The position numbers were made by a program, and so were the translations under genes. The notes under the pieces were generated by a model. That model saw nothing but the letters and a program-made list of their open reading frames with translations. It was not told the DNA's origin and did no database searches. Shown here in pieces: positions 1 to 11,365 of a stretch of 64,000 nucleotides of DNA (position 1 is the stretch's first letter; the number at the start of each line of letters is the position of its first letter). The DNA comes from Caprella mutica (Eukaryota > Arthropoda > Malacostraca > Amphipoda > Caprellidae): NCBI GenBank assembly GCA_947561585.1, contig CANNZV010001151.1, positions 113,768-177,767 of the forward strand, in the 5' to 3' direction.

Positions 1-126
1 TGAATTTTTTTTAGTTTCACTTTTCTGCGAGAAAAATTCTAAGATTTTTGTTACTAGTGAACTTTCTTAAGAAAAACTGTATTTCTATTGCTTACTGCAT
101 AAGTTAGCTATAACTACAATCTAGTC

Positions 127-330
127 CTAAAGGTACGTTTTGCATGCAATGATTGTTGCGCTAATCGCTCACCGATGATCATCCAGCAATAGGAATACAT
201 TGAATTATAGCTCGTCGGTTATCGCTAGTTGCAAAACAGCTCCATAGGAATAGCATTGAAGTAGTGCTTCGCGATAAATGTTGAGCGATGATTGCAATTA
301 ACAATCGATGCATGCAAAACGTACCTTTAG
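127..330. mobile_element. 204-bp MITE with 22-bp terminal inverted repeats
   Basis: Positions 127-148 and 309-330 are exact inverted copies (outer end CTAAAGGTACGTTTTGCATG), and the inner arms stay loosely complementary. There is no room for a transposase. The right end abuts the first unit of the 33-bp minisatellite and shares its TTAG, so no target-site duplication can be read with confidence. Superfamily undetermined. Confidence 0.75.
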
Positions 331-3300
331 ACTTCATGTTGTTTCAGATCCTTTACTCATTAGACTTCATGTTGTTTCAAATCCTTTACTCATTAGACTT
401 CATGTTGTTTTAGATCCTTTACTTATTAGACTTCATGTTGTTTCAAATCCTTTACTCATTAGACTTCATGTTGTTTCAGATCCTTTACTCATTAGACTTC
501 ATGTTGTTTCAGATCCTTTACTCATTAGACTTCATGTTGTTTTAGATCCTTTACTCATTAGACTTCATGTTGTTTCAAATCCTTTACTCATTAGACTTCA
601 TATTGTTTTAGATCCTTTTCTTATTAGACTTCATGTTGTTTCAAATCCTTTACTCATTAGACTTCATGTTGTTTTAGATCCTTTACTTATTAGACTTCAT
701 GTTGTTTCAAATCCTTTACTCATTAGACTTCATGTTGTTTTAGATCCTTTACTTATTAGACTTCATGTTGTTTCAAATCCTTTACTTATTAGACTTCATG
801 TTGTTTTAGATCCTTTACTCATTAGACTTCATGTTGTTTTAGATCCTTTACTCATTAGACTTCATGTTGTTTTAGATCCTTTACTCATTAGACTTCATGT
901 TGTTTCAGATCCTTTACTCATTAGACTTCATGTTGTTTCAGATCCTTTACTCATTAGACTTCATGTTGTTTCAAATCCTTTACTCATTAGACTTCAAGTT
1001 GTTTCAGATCCTTTACTCATTAGACTTCATGTTGTTTCAAATCCTTTACTCATTAGACTTCATGTTGTTTCAAATCCTTTACTCATTAGACTTCATGTTG
1101 TTTTAGATCCTTTACTCATTAGACTTCATGTTGTTTTAGATCCTTTACTTATTAGACTTCATGTTGTTTCAAATCCTTTACTTATTAGACTTCATGTTGT
1201 TTCAGATCCTTTACTCATTAGACTTCATGTTGTTTCAAATCCTTTACTCATTAGACTTCATGTTGTTTCAAATCCTTTACTCATTAGACTTCATGTTGTT
1301 TTAGATCCTTTACTCATTAGACTTCATGTTGTTTTAGATCCTTTACTCATTAGACTTCATGTTGTTTCAAATCCTTTACTTATTAGACTTCATGTTGTTT
1401 TAGATCCTTTACTCATTAGACTTCATGTTGTTTTAGATCCTTTACTCATTAGACTTCATGTTGTTTTAGATCCTTTACTCATTAGACTTCATGTTGTTTC
1501 AGATCCTTTACTCATTAGACTTCATGTTGTTTCAGATCCTTTACTCATTAGACTTCATGTTGTTTCAAATCCTTTACTCATTAGACTTCATGTTGTTTCA
1601 GATCCTTTACTCATTAGACTTCATGTTGTTTCAAATCCTTTACTCATTAGACTTCATGTTGTTTCAAATCCTTTACTCATTAGACTTCATGTTGTTTCAA
1701 ATCCTTTACTCATTAGACTTCATGTTGTTTTAGATCCTTTACTCATTAGACTTCATGTTGTTTCAGATCCTTTACTCATTAGACTTCATGTTGTTTCAAA
1801 TCCTTTACTTATTAGACTTCATGTTGTTTCAGATCCTTTACTTATTAGACTTCATGTTGTTTCAAATCCTTTATTCATTAGACTTCATGTTGTTTTAGAT
1901 CCTTTACTTATTAGACTTCATGTTGTTTTAGATCCTTTACTTATTAGACTTCATGTTGTTTCAAATCCTTTACTTATTAGAATTCATGTTGTTTCAGATC
2001 CTTTACTTATTAGACTTCATGTTGTTTCAAATCCTTTACTCATTAGACTTCATGTTGTTTCAAATCCTTTACTCATTAGACTTCATGTTGTTTTAGATCC
2101 TTTACTTATTAGACTTCATGTTGTTTCAAATCCTTTACTCATTAGACTTCATGTTGTGTCAGATCCTTTACTCATTAGACTTCATGTTGTTTTAGATCCT
2201 TTACTTATTAGACTTCATGTTGTTTCAAATCCTTTACTCATTAGACTTCATGTTGTTTCAGATCCTTTACTTATTAGACTTCATGTTGTTTCAGATCCTT
2301 TACTCATTAGACTTCATGTTGTTTTAGATCCTTTACTCATTAGACTTCATGTTGTTTCAGATCCTTTACTCATTAGACTTCATGTTGTTTCAGATCCTTT
2401 ACTCATTAGACTTCATGTTGTGTCAGATCCTTTACTCATTAGACTTCATGTTGTTTTAGATCCTTTACTTATTAGACTTCATGTTGTTTCAAATCCTTTA
2501 CTCATTAGACTTCATGTTGTTTCAGATCCTTTACTTATTAGACTTCATGTTGTTTCAGATCCTTTACTCATTAGACTTCATGTTGTTTTAGATCCTTTAC
2601 TCATTAGACTTCATGTTGTTTCAGATCCTTTACTCATTAGACTTCATGTTGTTTCAGATCCTTTACTCATTAGACTTCATGTTGTTTCAAATCTTTTACT
2701 CATTAGACTTCATGTTGTTTTAGATCCTTTACTTATTAGACTTCATGTTGTTTCAAATGCTTTACTCATTAGACTTCATGTTGTTTCAGATCCTTTACTC
2801 ATTAGACTTCATGTTGTTTTAGATCCTTTACTTATTAGACTTCATGTTGTTTCAAATCCTTTACTCATTGGACTTCATGTTGTTTCAGATCCTTTACTTA
2901 TTAGACTTCATGTTGTTTTAGATCCTTTACTCATTAGACTTCATGTTGTTTCAGATCCTTTACTCATTAGACTTCATGTTGTTTCAGATACTTTACTTAT
3001 TAGACTTCATGTTGTTTCAAATCCTTTACTCATTAGACTTCATGTTGTTTCAGATCCTTTACTCATTAGACTTCATGTTGTTTTAGATCCTTTACTTATT
3101 AGACTTCATGTTGTTTCAAATCCTTTACTCATTGGACTTCATGTTGTTTCAGATCCTTTACTCATTAGACTTCATGTTGTTTCAGATCCTTTACTCATTA
3201 GACTTCATGTTGTTTCAGATCCTTTACTCATTAGACTTCATGTTGTTTCAGATCCTTTACTCATTAGACTTCATGTTGTTTCAGATCCTTTACTCATTAG

Positions 3301-4690
3301 ACTTCATGTTGTTTCAGATCCTTTACTCATTAGACTTCATGTTGTTTCAGATCCTTTACTCATTAGACTTCATGTTGTTTCAGATTCTTTACTCATTAGA
3401 CTTCATGTTGTTTCAGATCCTTTACTCATTAGACTTCATGTTGTTTCAGATCCTTTACTCATTAGACTTCATGTTGTTTCAGATCCTTTACTCATTAGAC
3501 TTCATGTTGTTTCAGATCCTTTACTTATTAGACTTCATGTTGTTTTAGATCCTTTACTTATTAGACTTCATGTTGTTTCAAATCCTTTACTTATTAGAAT
3601 TCATGTTGTTTCAGATCCTTTACTTATTAGACTTCATGTTGTTTCAAATCCTTTACTCATTAGACTTCATGTTGTTTCAAATCCTTTACTCATTAGACTT
3701 CATGTTGTTTTAGATCCTTTACTTATTAGACTTCATGTTGTTTCAAATCCTTTACTCATTAGACTTCATGTTGTGTCAGATCCTTTACTCATTAGACTTC
3801 ATGTTGTTTTAGATCCTTTACTTATTAGACTTCATGTTGTTTCAAATCCTTTACTCATTAGACTTCATGTTGTTTCAGATCCTTTACTTATTAGACTTCA
3901 TGTTGTTTCAGATCCTTTACTCATTAGACTTCATGTTGTTTTAGATCCTTTACTCATTAGACTTCATGTTGTTTCAGATCCTTTACTCATTAGACTTCAT
4001 GTTGTTTCAGATCCTTTACTCATTAGACTTCATGTTGTTTCAGATCCTTTACTCATTAGACTTCATGTTGTTTCAGATCCTTTACTCATTAGACTTCATG
4101 TTGTTTCAGATCCTTTACTCATTAGACTTCATGTTGTTTCAGATCCTTTACTCATTAGACTTCATGTTGTTTCAGATCCTTTACTCATTAGACTTCATGT
4201 TGTTTCAGATCCTTTACTCATTAGACTTCATGTTGTTTCAGATCCTTTACTTATTAGACTTCATGTTGTTTCAGATCCTTTACTCATTAGACTTCATGTT
4301 GTTTTAGATCCTTTACTCATTAGACTTCATGTTGTTTCAGATCCTTTATTCATTAGACTTCATGTTGTTTCAGATCCTTTACTCATTAGACTTCATGTTG
4401 TTTCAGATCCTTTACTCATTAGACTTCATGTTGTTTCAGATCCTTTACTCATTAGACTTCATGTTGTTTCAGATCCTTTACTCATTAGACTTCATGTTGT
4501 TTCAGATCCTTTACTCATTAGACTTCATGTTGTTTCAGATCCTTTACTCATTAGACTTCATGTTGTTTCAGATCCTTTACTCATTAGACTTCATGTTGTT
4601 TCAGATCCTTTACTCATTAGACTTCATGTTGTTTCAGATCCTTTACTCATTAGACTTCATGTTGTTTCAGATCCTTTACTCATTAGACTG
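331..4690 (+). repeat. 33-bp minisatellite, about 132 copies, derived from a splice acceptor
   Basis: The unit starts ACTTCATGTTGTTTCAGATC and ends CTTTACTCATTAG. Copies differ mainly at TTTCAG/TTTCAA/TTTTAG and CTCAT/CTTAT. Because 33 is a multiple of 3 and the unit lacks stops in two frames, a 1466-codon frame stays open, but it is only an 11-residue period and not a credible protein. A 49-unit block is duplicated exactly in phase: rare variants at 1981 and 2157 recur 1617 bp later at 3598 and 3774. Another variant recurs 264 bp apart (2870, 3134). The last units run straight into the lamin B receptor exon at about 4691, whose sequence resembles the unit. Confidence 0.97.
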
Positions 4691-5608
4691 GATGCTGTTT
4701 GTAGATAGTTACTACAGCAGCTTTGAGTACAAATCCCTTGGCTGCGGACTGATGTTCTGTGCTACCTACATGGCTTTCCCTGCTTACTTTGCCTTCTTCT
4801 CTAAGTTTGTCTTCAGTTTCAAGTAAGTTTCTCAGCAAAAACTCTTTTTTGTCAAGTTAAATACTCTTTAATTGCCGTTAGTCTATTTCAATGTAAAATC
4901 TTCAGTTTACTGAATAAGATTCTTAATTATTATTCTTATTACGTTTGATTTGTAGCCAGTAGATGTTAAATAGTGTCTTTTTCAGACCTGTAATGCCTAC
5001 CTACTGCCTGGTGTTCATTGCTTTGCTGTACATCATTGCCAATGTGGTAGAGAGAGCTGCTAACAACCAGAAACACGCCTTCAGAAAGAACCCCTCCGAC
5101 CCCAAAGTAGCTCACCTGGAGTCTATCCCTTCACCCGCGGGGCGTATCATTGTCTCTGGGTGGTGGGGTGTGGTCAGACACCCCAATTACTTCGCTGAGA
5201 TCTTCAAGATGCTCTCCATGGCTCTGTGTTGTGGTGAGTTAATTACTTTGCAATACTTCATTCAGCCATTTCTTCTATTCTTTATATTGTTGCTCTGATG
5301 AAAATTACTATGTGAGAAGTTAGAGTTTTAATGTAGCTAATTGATCTCCAATAGAAATTGTTACAAAGTTATCCAAATATGATGTGCATGTATCTGCTTA
5401 GCTTTTGCAAAGAGACTCAATATTAATATATATGTTTTCATCAGGTTTCAGCCACGGTATGCCATGGGTTATGTTTGCCCTGAGTGTACTGGCTGGCCTT
5501 CTCGTGAGGGTCTTTGAAGTAGAGGCTGCAATGGCAGACAAGTACGGCAGAGCCTGGGACACGTACACCTCTATTGTAAAGGCACGCATCATACCCAAGA
5601 TATTCTAG
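4691..5608 (+). CDS. LBR: Lamin B receptor / delta(14)-sterol reductase family, last three coding exons
   Basis: Exons run about 4691 (or 4705)-4822, 4986-5233 and 5445-5608, with GT/AG borders and matching phases (phase 2 at the first junction, phase 1 at the second); the stop is TAG at 5606-5608. The product matches the C-terminal ERG4/ERG24 domain: hydrophobic segments, AFRKNPSDPKVAHL, the hallmark GWWGVVRHPNY, and the terminal DKYGRAWDTYTS...IIPKIF. In this family the domain reduces C14-C15 sterol bonds with NADPH in the ER or inner nuclear membrane. Insects are sterol auxotrophs, so in an insect a structural lamin/heterochromatin-tethering role is likelier (inference). Upstream exons lie beyond the minisatellite or outside the window. 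The first exon's acceptor is ambiguous: CATTAG ending at 4686 or TTTGTAG ending at 4704; both precede the same frame. Confidence 0.9.
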
Positions 5609-6946
5609 AGCACACCTTCACTTTAACAGCAAACCTCTGTTGTGTCCAACACCAGCAAGTGAAGCCAACGTCAACCGATAGTTTGATGGGTATTACACTT
5701 ATTTATTTCACATCTGTGACCAATTCATCTTTTTTAATTCGAAATTGTCGGACATTAAGAGCAACTCTGTTACTTTTTTTAAAGAATTGGCTCTTTATAA
5801 TTTTTTTTAGTTTAGCATTATAGTCCTATATTTTTGATGACTAAATGCGTCTTCAATAATAATTTCTAAAGCCGAATCACTGCCGTGAGTTTTTAGGTAT
5901 TTCCTTTTCTTGATTTTGTTCTCAAATTTCGCTACAGGCGTTAAGTTTGTTTACTATTTGCTCCAAAATTGCTTGAAAATATTGTAAAGAAGTGTTAAGT
6001 AGTATTTAAATACTTTAGACTATTGTGTTACTATTATAAACTCTGTGCAAGATATCAGTGCAAATTATCAGATAAAGACTAATAGTACAATGTGTAGTTC
6101 GATCTGTCCTCTCTTTAGTACTACGAAAAATGTTATGTAATTTAATGTAAATAGTTTCTAATTTAAATTTTTAAACTCAATTTTTAGCTTAGTTCGAATT
6201 TTTAATCTTATTTTTGCATCATCCAGAAAATAATCTTAAGTTTTACGTATTTGAAACCACACGCAATTCCATTGAAGTTATTTGTTCATTCCGTTCTTTA
6301 CACTTTCAATTGCCATTAGCTCTAAGGTATTTTGTAAATAGTCTTTCAGATAGTTATGTTACTATGTTCAGAATCAGTTATTTTGAATTGCAATAGAATA
6401 TATGCGTGTCATTAATATTTACCAGTTGCATCTCATTGTAGATAGTTTCGTTAAGTGACAAATGAAATGCATTATCCATCTTATAGTACCTGAATATATA
6501 TTTTCCATACTAATACCAATCAATATTATTAATTTATAAATCGAATGAATTTACTATGTAAATAATTAAATGCCCTGGGTTCTAAATTTTCAATATTCTG
6601 ATTACTCAATACAAAAAAATAATAAAAAAAAATTTGTACCCCGAGTGATGGTGTAACAAAATTAAAAGGAATATTGTGTAAAATTATGAAATGACACTAG
6701 ATAAGGATTGTCAATAGATATTTTTAGACTATTTTGCAATAAACTGCACAGAAATATTCTATTGATTTATTCACCCACAAAGTATCTAATTGCAAAGTGT
6801 ATTCAGTGGATGGGAGAGATTATGTCTTTGGCACCAAACTGTTGTAATTTGGTGCAACAATAACCCTCAGTATTGGGGTATAATGATGGGTACTTGAAAA
6901 CTTGTTTCTTCTCAACCATAGCAAACAACAACAGATGGTAGAGTCC
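5609..6946 (+). other. 3' untranslated region and AT-rich flank of the lamin B receptor gene
   Basis: No further exon is recognisable. Several AATAAA-like signals occur, for example near 6738, so the 3' UTR probably ends within this stretch. No repeat family seen elsewhere in the window was recognised here. Confidence 0.45.
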
Positions 6947-7030
6947 AGTTACAGACGGTGAGATTTCCAGTTACAGACGGTGAGATTTCCAGTTACAGAC
7001 GGTGAGATGTCTAGATACAGACGGTGAGAT
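6947..7030. repeat. 22-bp tandem repeat, four copies
   Basis: Unit AGTTACAGACGGTGAGATTT plus CC; the fourth copy is diverged (AGATACAGACGG). It lies just outside the left end of the mariner-type MITE at 7055. Confidence 0.9.
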
Positions 7031-7054
7031 GTTAATATGATAGGCATTAACATA

Positions 7055-8875
7055 CAGTGTGTCTGCAAAAATATATCCACTGCCATCGAGTATATCTTAT
7101 AAGTAGGGTTGAGACAATATGCACTGCATATTATGCAGTGTATGCACATAAAAATTTAGTGCATATTCGCTTGAAATATGCATTTCCATAAACTGCATAT
7201 GCATTTTATAAAACGCATATGCAAAATATATGCATTTATAAAACGCATATACAAAATATATGCAGAAAATAATTTTAATTAAAAAAAATTAAACGTATAT
7301 CAGTTAAGTAGACATTATAGATTTCCATCTATTTCTCGAAATAGGCTGTTACTAAGAAGCCCATGTATTTTTCACCAAATATTTTTTTATTAATTGTAGA
7401 AATAATAAAACACTGAGATGTAGAATGAAAGTTAATATCTTTTAATTGTCAATTTTTATATATTGAAACACTTCTTATAAAGTCTGCTTCCAAGTACATT
7501 AACAAGTCATAAATATGAAGTATCTTTTATACAGGTAAAGCTCGTACAGCGCATGATCTTTAAACGGTCACCCACTAAAAAAGATCAAAATTATCCGTTC
7601 TTCTAACCATGCAAATCCTACAATGGCCCCTCAAATAATATTATTTATAATTTAACAAATATTTTATTAGTTTACCTAGTATCTAGTCAAACATTGATTA
7701 TATTCAGAGGTAATACAATTTAAAACCAACACTTAACTTATTGTTTTTTCAGTAATTTTATCTTGTTAACCTTTTCCTCCACGTTTTCTTTGATTAGAAA
7801 AGTTCTATAGAAATTAAAAAGATGTGTAACTATTCTAAATTATATAGTAATATATTTTTCATTTATTTACACAAAAAAAATATTAAGATAGTAAATTAGT
7901 TATTTTTATTTTGTTTTTGGTTTAATTAACGAAATATACCATCAATGAAAACTCCCAATTACAATTGGCCTTATTTCAAAGAAATTAGAACATATAAAGC
8001 TAACCTGAACGCATATCGTTGAGCATATAACGCTAACCTGAACGCATAAAAAGAATATTTTAAGCATAAAAGAATAAATTTTTAAGGCATAAAATGCATA
8101 TATATATAAAGCATAAAAGCCTATTTATCAAGCTTAAAGCATAAAAGCCTAATTTTCATAAAGAATATTGTCACAACCCTAGTGATCACTTTTGAGATTG
8201 AGCCTCGCGCCTCAATTTGCTCTATTGTTGCTGGAATTACTGAGAATGTTGAATCTATGAACGCAAGATATATTTTCATTATTTCTATGCTCTGTAGAAG
8301 TTTTCTCTCTGATAAATATTTGGAATATTAAGAAGTAGAGTTCAACCAAGTTCCCACCTCGTTATAAACTAACCTATAATATTTAATTTTCAGAAGTAGA
8401 ATAAAAATCTAGCTCGTGTTCATATTCGCCTGATGTTTATCATTTATTTATGTAGAAGTTTATCATTTGAACATCATTAATCAATTTATTTAATAAACAC
8501 TTTTTATATGTATATTAAATAGAAATTTCATGTGCAAATAGAAAATGCATATGCAAAATAAAAAATGCATATGCATTTTCTATTTGCATATGGAATTTCT
8601 ATTTGCATATGCATTTCAAGATTTGCATATGCATTTCAAGATTTGCATATGCTTTTTCTATATGCATATGCATTTTTTCACCAATATGCAAAGTCACAAC
8701 CCTACTTATAAGAAGTAAGCAGAGTTTTCATATTATACCACTTGGTAGTAAGTACTATTCATAATTCATTAATATTTATTTACGTATCTATGGTACCAAC
8801 ATATTTTTCATGTTATGGTGGAATGATCAATAATGTAGATTCAATGCAGTGGATACATTTTTTCTGGTAACACTG
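7055..8875. mobile_element. Tc1/mariner-type MITE split by a hAT insertion
   Basis: Ends read CAGTGTGTCTGCAAAAATAT and, on the other strand, CAGTGTTACCAGAAAAAATG, both continuing into GTATCCACTGC-like sequence, and are flanked by TA on both sides (7053-7054, 8876-8877). A second, uninterrupted copy lies at 55153-55324. Removing the insertion at 7104-8704 and one of its duplicated octamers leaves about 210 bp. Confidence 0.85.
7104..8704. mobile_element. Non-autonomous hAT element, 1.6 kb
   Basis: Ends TAGGGTTGAGAC and GTCACAACCCTA are inverted repeats, flanked by the perfect 8-bp duplication CTTATAAG (7096-7103 and 8705-8712), the signature of hAT. There is no transposase frame. The interior is full of TATGCATATGCATTT-type palindromes (7110-7265 and 8530-8690). 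A second, internal hAT-like terminus, GTCACAACCCTA, lies at about 8169-8180, which suggests the element absorbed part of a relative. Confidence 0.88.
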
Positions 8876-9225
8876 TATATCAGCAAGGTTGTGAACCGAC
8901 TACGCAGCGTTACACTTTCTACCCTAGCATTTAGCTCCTCAGTCTAACAGAGAATCAGATAGCCAAAGTTAGGGAAGTTTCATTTTTGTAACCATCAGAT
9001 CTAAGAAAAGTTTTTTCCTCCTTTTTTGACGCTGACAAATACCACATCACTGACGAAGATTGAATATACTCTGCATCTTCACTAATATGAATACCCTCAG
9101 CTTCACTATCACAACTTACGGACACTCCAAAGAAGACACCAACACACTATATTAGATGCATACTCACTTACGTTCACTCAGCCTAGTCACCTGAAAATGC
9201 CAACACACAATAATTACAGACACTA
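8876..9225. other. Unassigned spacer
   Basis: No recognised gene or repeat. The minus strand keeps an open stretch between roughly 9170 and 8960 rich in acidic and serine codons, but with no homology I can name and no convincing splice sites. Confidence 0.3.
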
Positions 9226-9959
9226 CAGGGTGACCAACAAAGAAGTTAATCAACTTCAAATTATTGTATTTATAAATAAATAATGAATCTTATGCAATGG
9301 TGATATAATGGATACTAGTAAAAATATATAATTTTTCATAGTATTTGAATCCTTATGCTCATCACTGCCATAACGATCGCTGTGCGACATTTACCTACTG
9401 ATGTGTTCAACAATCGCATTAATGCACTAATCTATGCAAATGAGTGACCCCCAAGATCACTGTACATGACACCAGGTGATTTTTTCTTATTTGGACATTG
9501 AAGAGTAAGAGTACTCAACTCAGCCTGTGAACTTGACGACTTGATGGAAAGAATCACAGGTGAAGTGAATTAAAAGAGTTATGGCAGCAATGAGAACAAG
9601 GATTGAATTATGTCAAGAAATGGAGGACATGTGTAGAAATTAAGTAAGGAATTAAGACTAAAAAGTTAAATATTTATATAATAATGGATTGTTAATGATA
9701 TATTGTGAAGGATTGTTGTGATAGGTATTTTTGTTAAAAAAAATCGTAATTTTTCTGTATGTGCGCAAGCATACTTTTGACACCGTTTACTATAATCATT
9801 ATAGCATCAATATTGAAAGATGAGTAGTTTTGAATTTTTCACCAATTATGTAAAAAAAGTAGACGAACACAATGGTAATTTTACAAAAATCATAACGTCA
9901 GTAATTTCTGAGATAAATCAAATCAAAGTTGGATTCCGTTTTTTTTTTGACCCACCCTG
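9226..9959 (+). mobile_element. Degenerate mariner-like (IS630/Tc1/mariner superfamily) transposon
   Basis: The ends CAGGGTGACCAA and TTGACCCACCCTG are short inverted repeats flanked by TA (9224-9225 and 9960-9961). The interior carries a decayed transposase C-terminus (see the pseudogene entry) followed by AT-rich sequence. Length about 734 bp, so most of the coding region is deleted. Confidence 0.75.
9390..9573 (+). pseudogene. Remnant of mariner-like transposase C-terminus
   Basis: One plus-strand frame shows the family block P-P-R-S-x-x-M-T-P-x-D-F-F-L-F-G-H followed by L-D-D-L-M-E-R-I-T-G-E-V-N. This matches the conserved region around the third catalytic acidic residue of mariner-like transposases. 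At least two in-frame TGA codons (before PPRS and after FGH) and a stop after GEVN break it. It cannot encode an active enzyme. Confidence 0.75.
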
Positions 9960-9961
9960 TA

Positions 9962-10684
9962 TAAGTGTATAGTATATACAAACAGCGGAGGACTACACGC
10001 AAACTACACACACTCCCACTTAGTACTCCACACTCTTTTCCTCTCAACGCACTCCTTTGGTGCTAAGCCTCCGGATATAGACCGAGTGAGTACCACATGT
10101 TTCGGTGGAATAGGGTGAAGCTGTTAGTTCTTTACCTCATAAATATACAGGATTGGTAGATTGGATCGGTGAGAGCTTCGTCATGCATATCAGGGAACTG
10201 TTCCCCACATCCTCACACGAAGTCAGTCCCAACAGCGATGTAAAAAACACGACATACACTAACAGTGAATAACTGGAGCACCTCTGTCCCATCCTCAGAC
10301 AGTTGTTAACTTAATAAATGATGCGGTTTTCCTGTAGATCCACAGTCCAGTAGAATGCTCTGAGTGACATCTAGGGCATTTTCAAACACTGAAGTCAATT
10401 TTCTCCAATCTAAATGGTTTGAGATGGTAAAAAATCAGCACAAAACATAAAAAAAGCCATAGAAATTGAATACTTTATAATTAATTTTTCTGTTTGTGGA
10501 ATGACTGGTCATATAAATAGGAGATATCATTCGAATATTACCTCTTTTTGTAAAAAATAAACTCAAAGATATGCAGTTGGTAGCGGCACAGTACGTTAAG
10601 GAAAATAAAACTGAAATGAGTAGCTATATGATAGAGATATAATATTGGACCAAAGCTCTTTTTTTAATATAGTGGAGAGTTTGT
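9962..10684. other. Spacer without recognised gene
   Basis: No reading frame or repeat can be assigned. The section at 10020-10330 is less AT-rich and may be an old retroelement piece, but I could not match it to a family. Confidence 0.25.
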
Positions 10685-11120
10685 TTTCCATGCAATGAAA
10701 GTCATTTTATATCAGGAGAGAAACTTAAAAGAAAATTAAATACAAGAGACTGGAAGAAGCAGGCAGAAGGAAAGTGACTCCATGAACAAAGTCACATAAC
10801 ACTGAACGATGACAATACTCATGGATGCAGAAAAGCTACCCCGTGAATGTGACGAAAAAAAGACACAAGCACCAGTGGCTGATAATTTAATAATAGTAAC
10901 TGTTGCCGAGAGAATAGAGGAAAAAGTCATCCTCAGTTTCTGGCTAGTCTGCATCGGAAGCAAATGCGTTATGCGATTGCAAGAATAAACAGTTGTTACA
11001 GGGACAAACTAACTAACCAGTCGGTGACAATGCTAATGCCTTTTCATCACTAGTGACAAAAAAACACAGCACCAGTCAATCACTAATACAAGAAGTAATG
11101 GAAAATAATTAACAAAAGTC
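10685..11120 (+). repeat. Dispersed repeat family D, copy 1 (with partial second copy)
   Basis: Shares ACTGGAAGAAGCAG..AGAAAGG, CTCCATGAACAAAGTCAC, CTCATGGATGCAGAAAAGCT and CACAAGCACCAGTGGCTG with copies at 18380, 21570 and 32530. A second, worn piece follows at about 11020-11100 (GTGACAATGCTAATGCC...CAGCACCAGT). All copies are on the plus strand. Parts translate as coding-like sequence (EIKYKELEEAVRKENGSMNK in the 32.5-kb copy). Origin unknown: SINE-like repeat, captured exon or decayed gene family. Confidence 0.6.
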
Positions 11121-11365
11121 TAAGACTAAAACACTTTAGAAATAAAAGCCTAGCGCTTTCCCTCGAAATAAAGATTGTAAATAAATATATAAACTATAAA
11201 AAATACATCAACAATGGAAATTACAATAGTACAGAGTTCCATTCTTTTACACTCACAATAGACATACTGTAAATAGTGTCACATAACTCGAGTAAATATG
11301 ACACCAGTAAATAATGCATAATTAGGTTATATGTAGAGTAAGTTACATTGACTAAAGATGCATAA

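Noticed and set aside
331..4690. CRISPR-like array
   Set aside because: Units are contiguous with no unique spacers, and the genome is eukaryotic. The same applies to the arrays at 24541, 33502 and 57500.
308..4708. 1466-codon open frame with an 11-residue repeat (LHVVSDPLLIR) and several shorter frames in the same array
   Set aside because: A by-product of a 33-bp minisatellite free of stops; the variation is at the DNA level and the 'protein' has no non-repeat part until it runs into the LBR exon.
5285..5300. Alternative 3' end of the LBR middle exon by read-through to the stop at 5296
   Set aside because: The GTGAGT donor at 5234 and exact phase with the 5445 exon, which completes the conserved C-terminus, make splicing the clear reading.
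8960..9170. Possible minus-strand exon with acidic and serine-rich codons
   Set aside because: No family recognised, no convincing splice sites and no partner exons.
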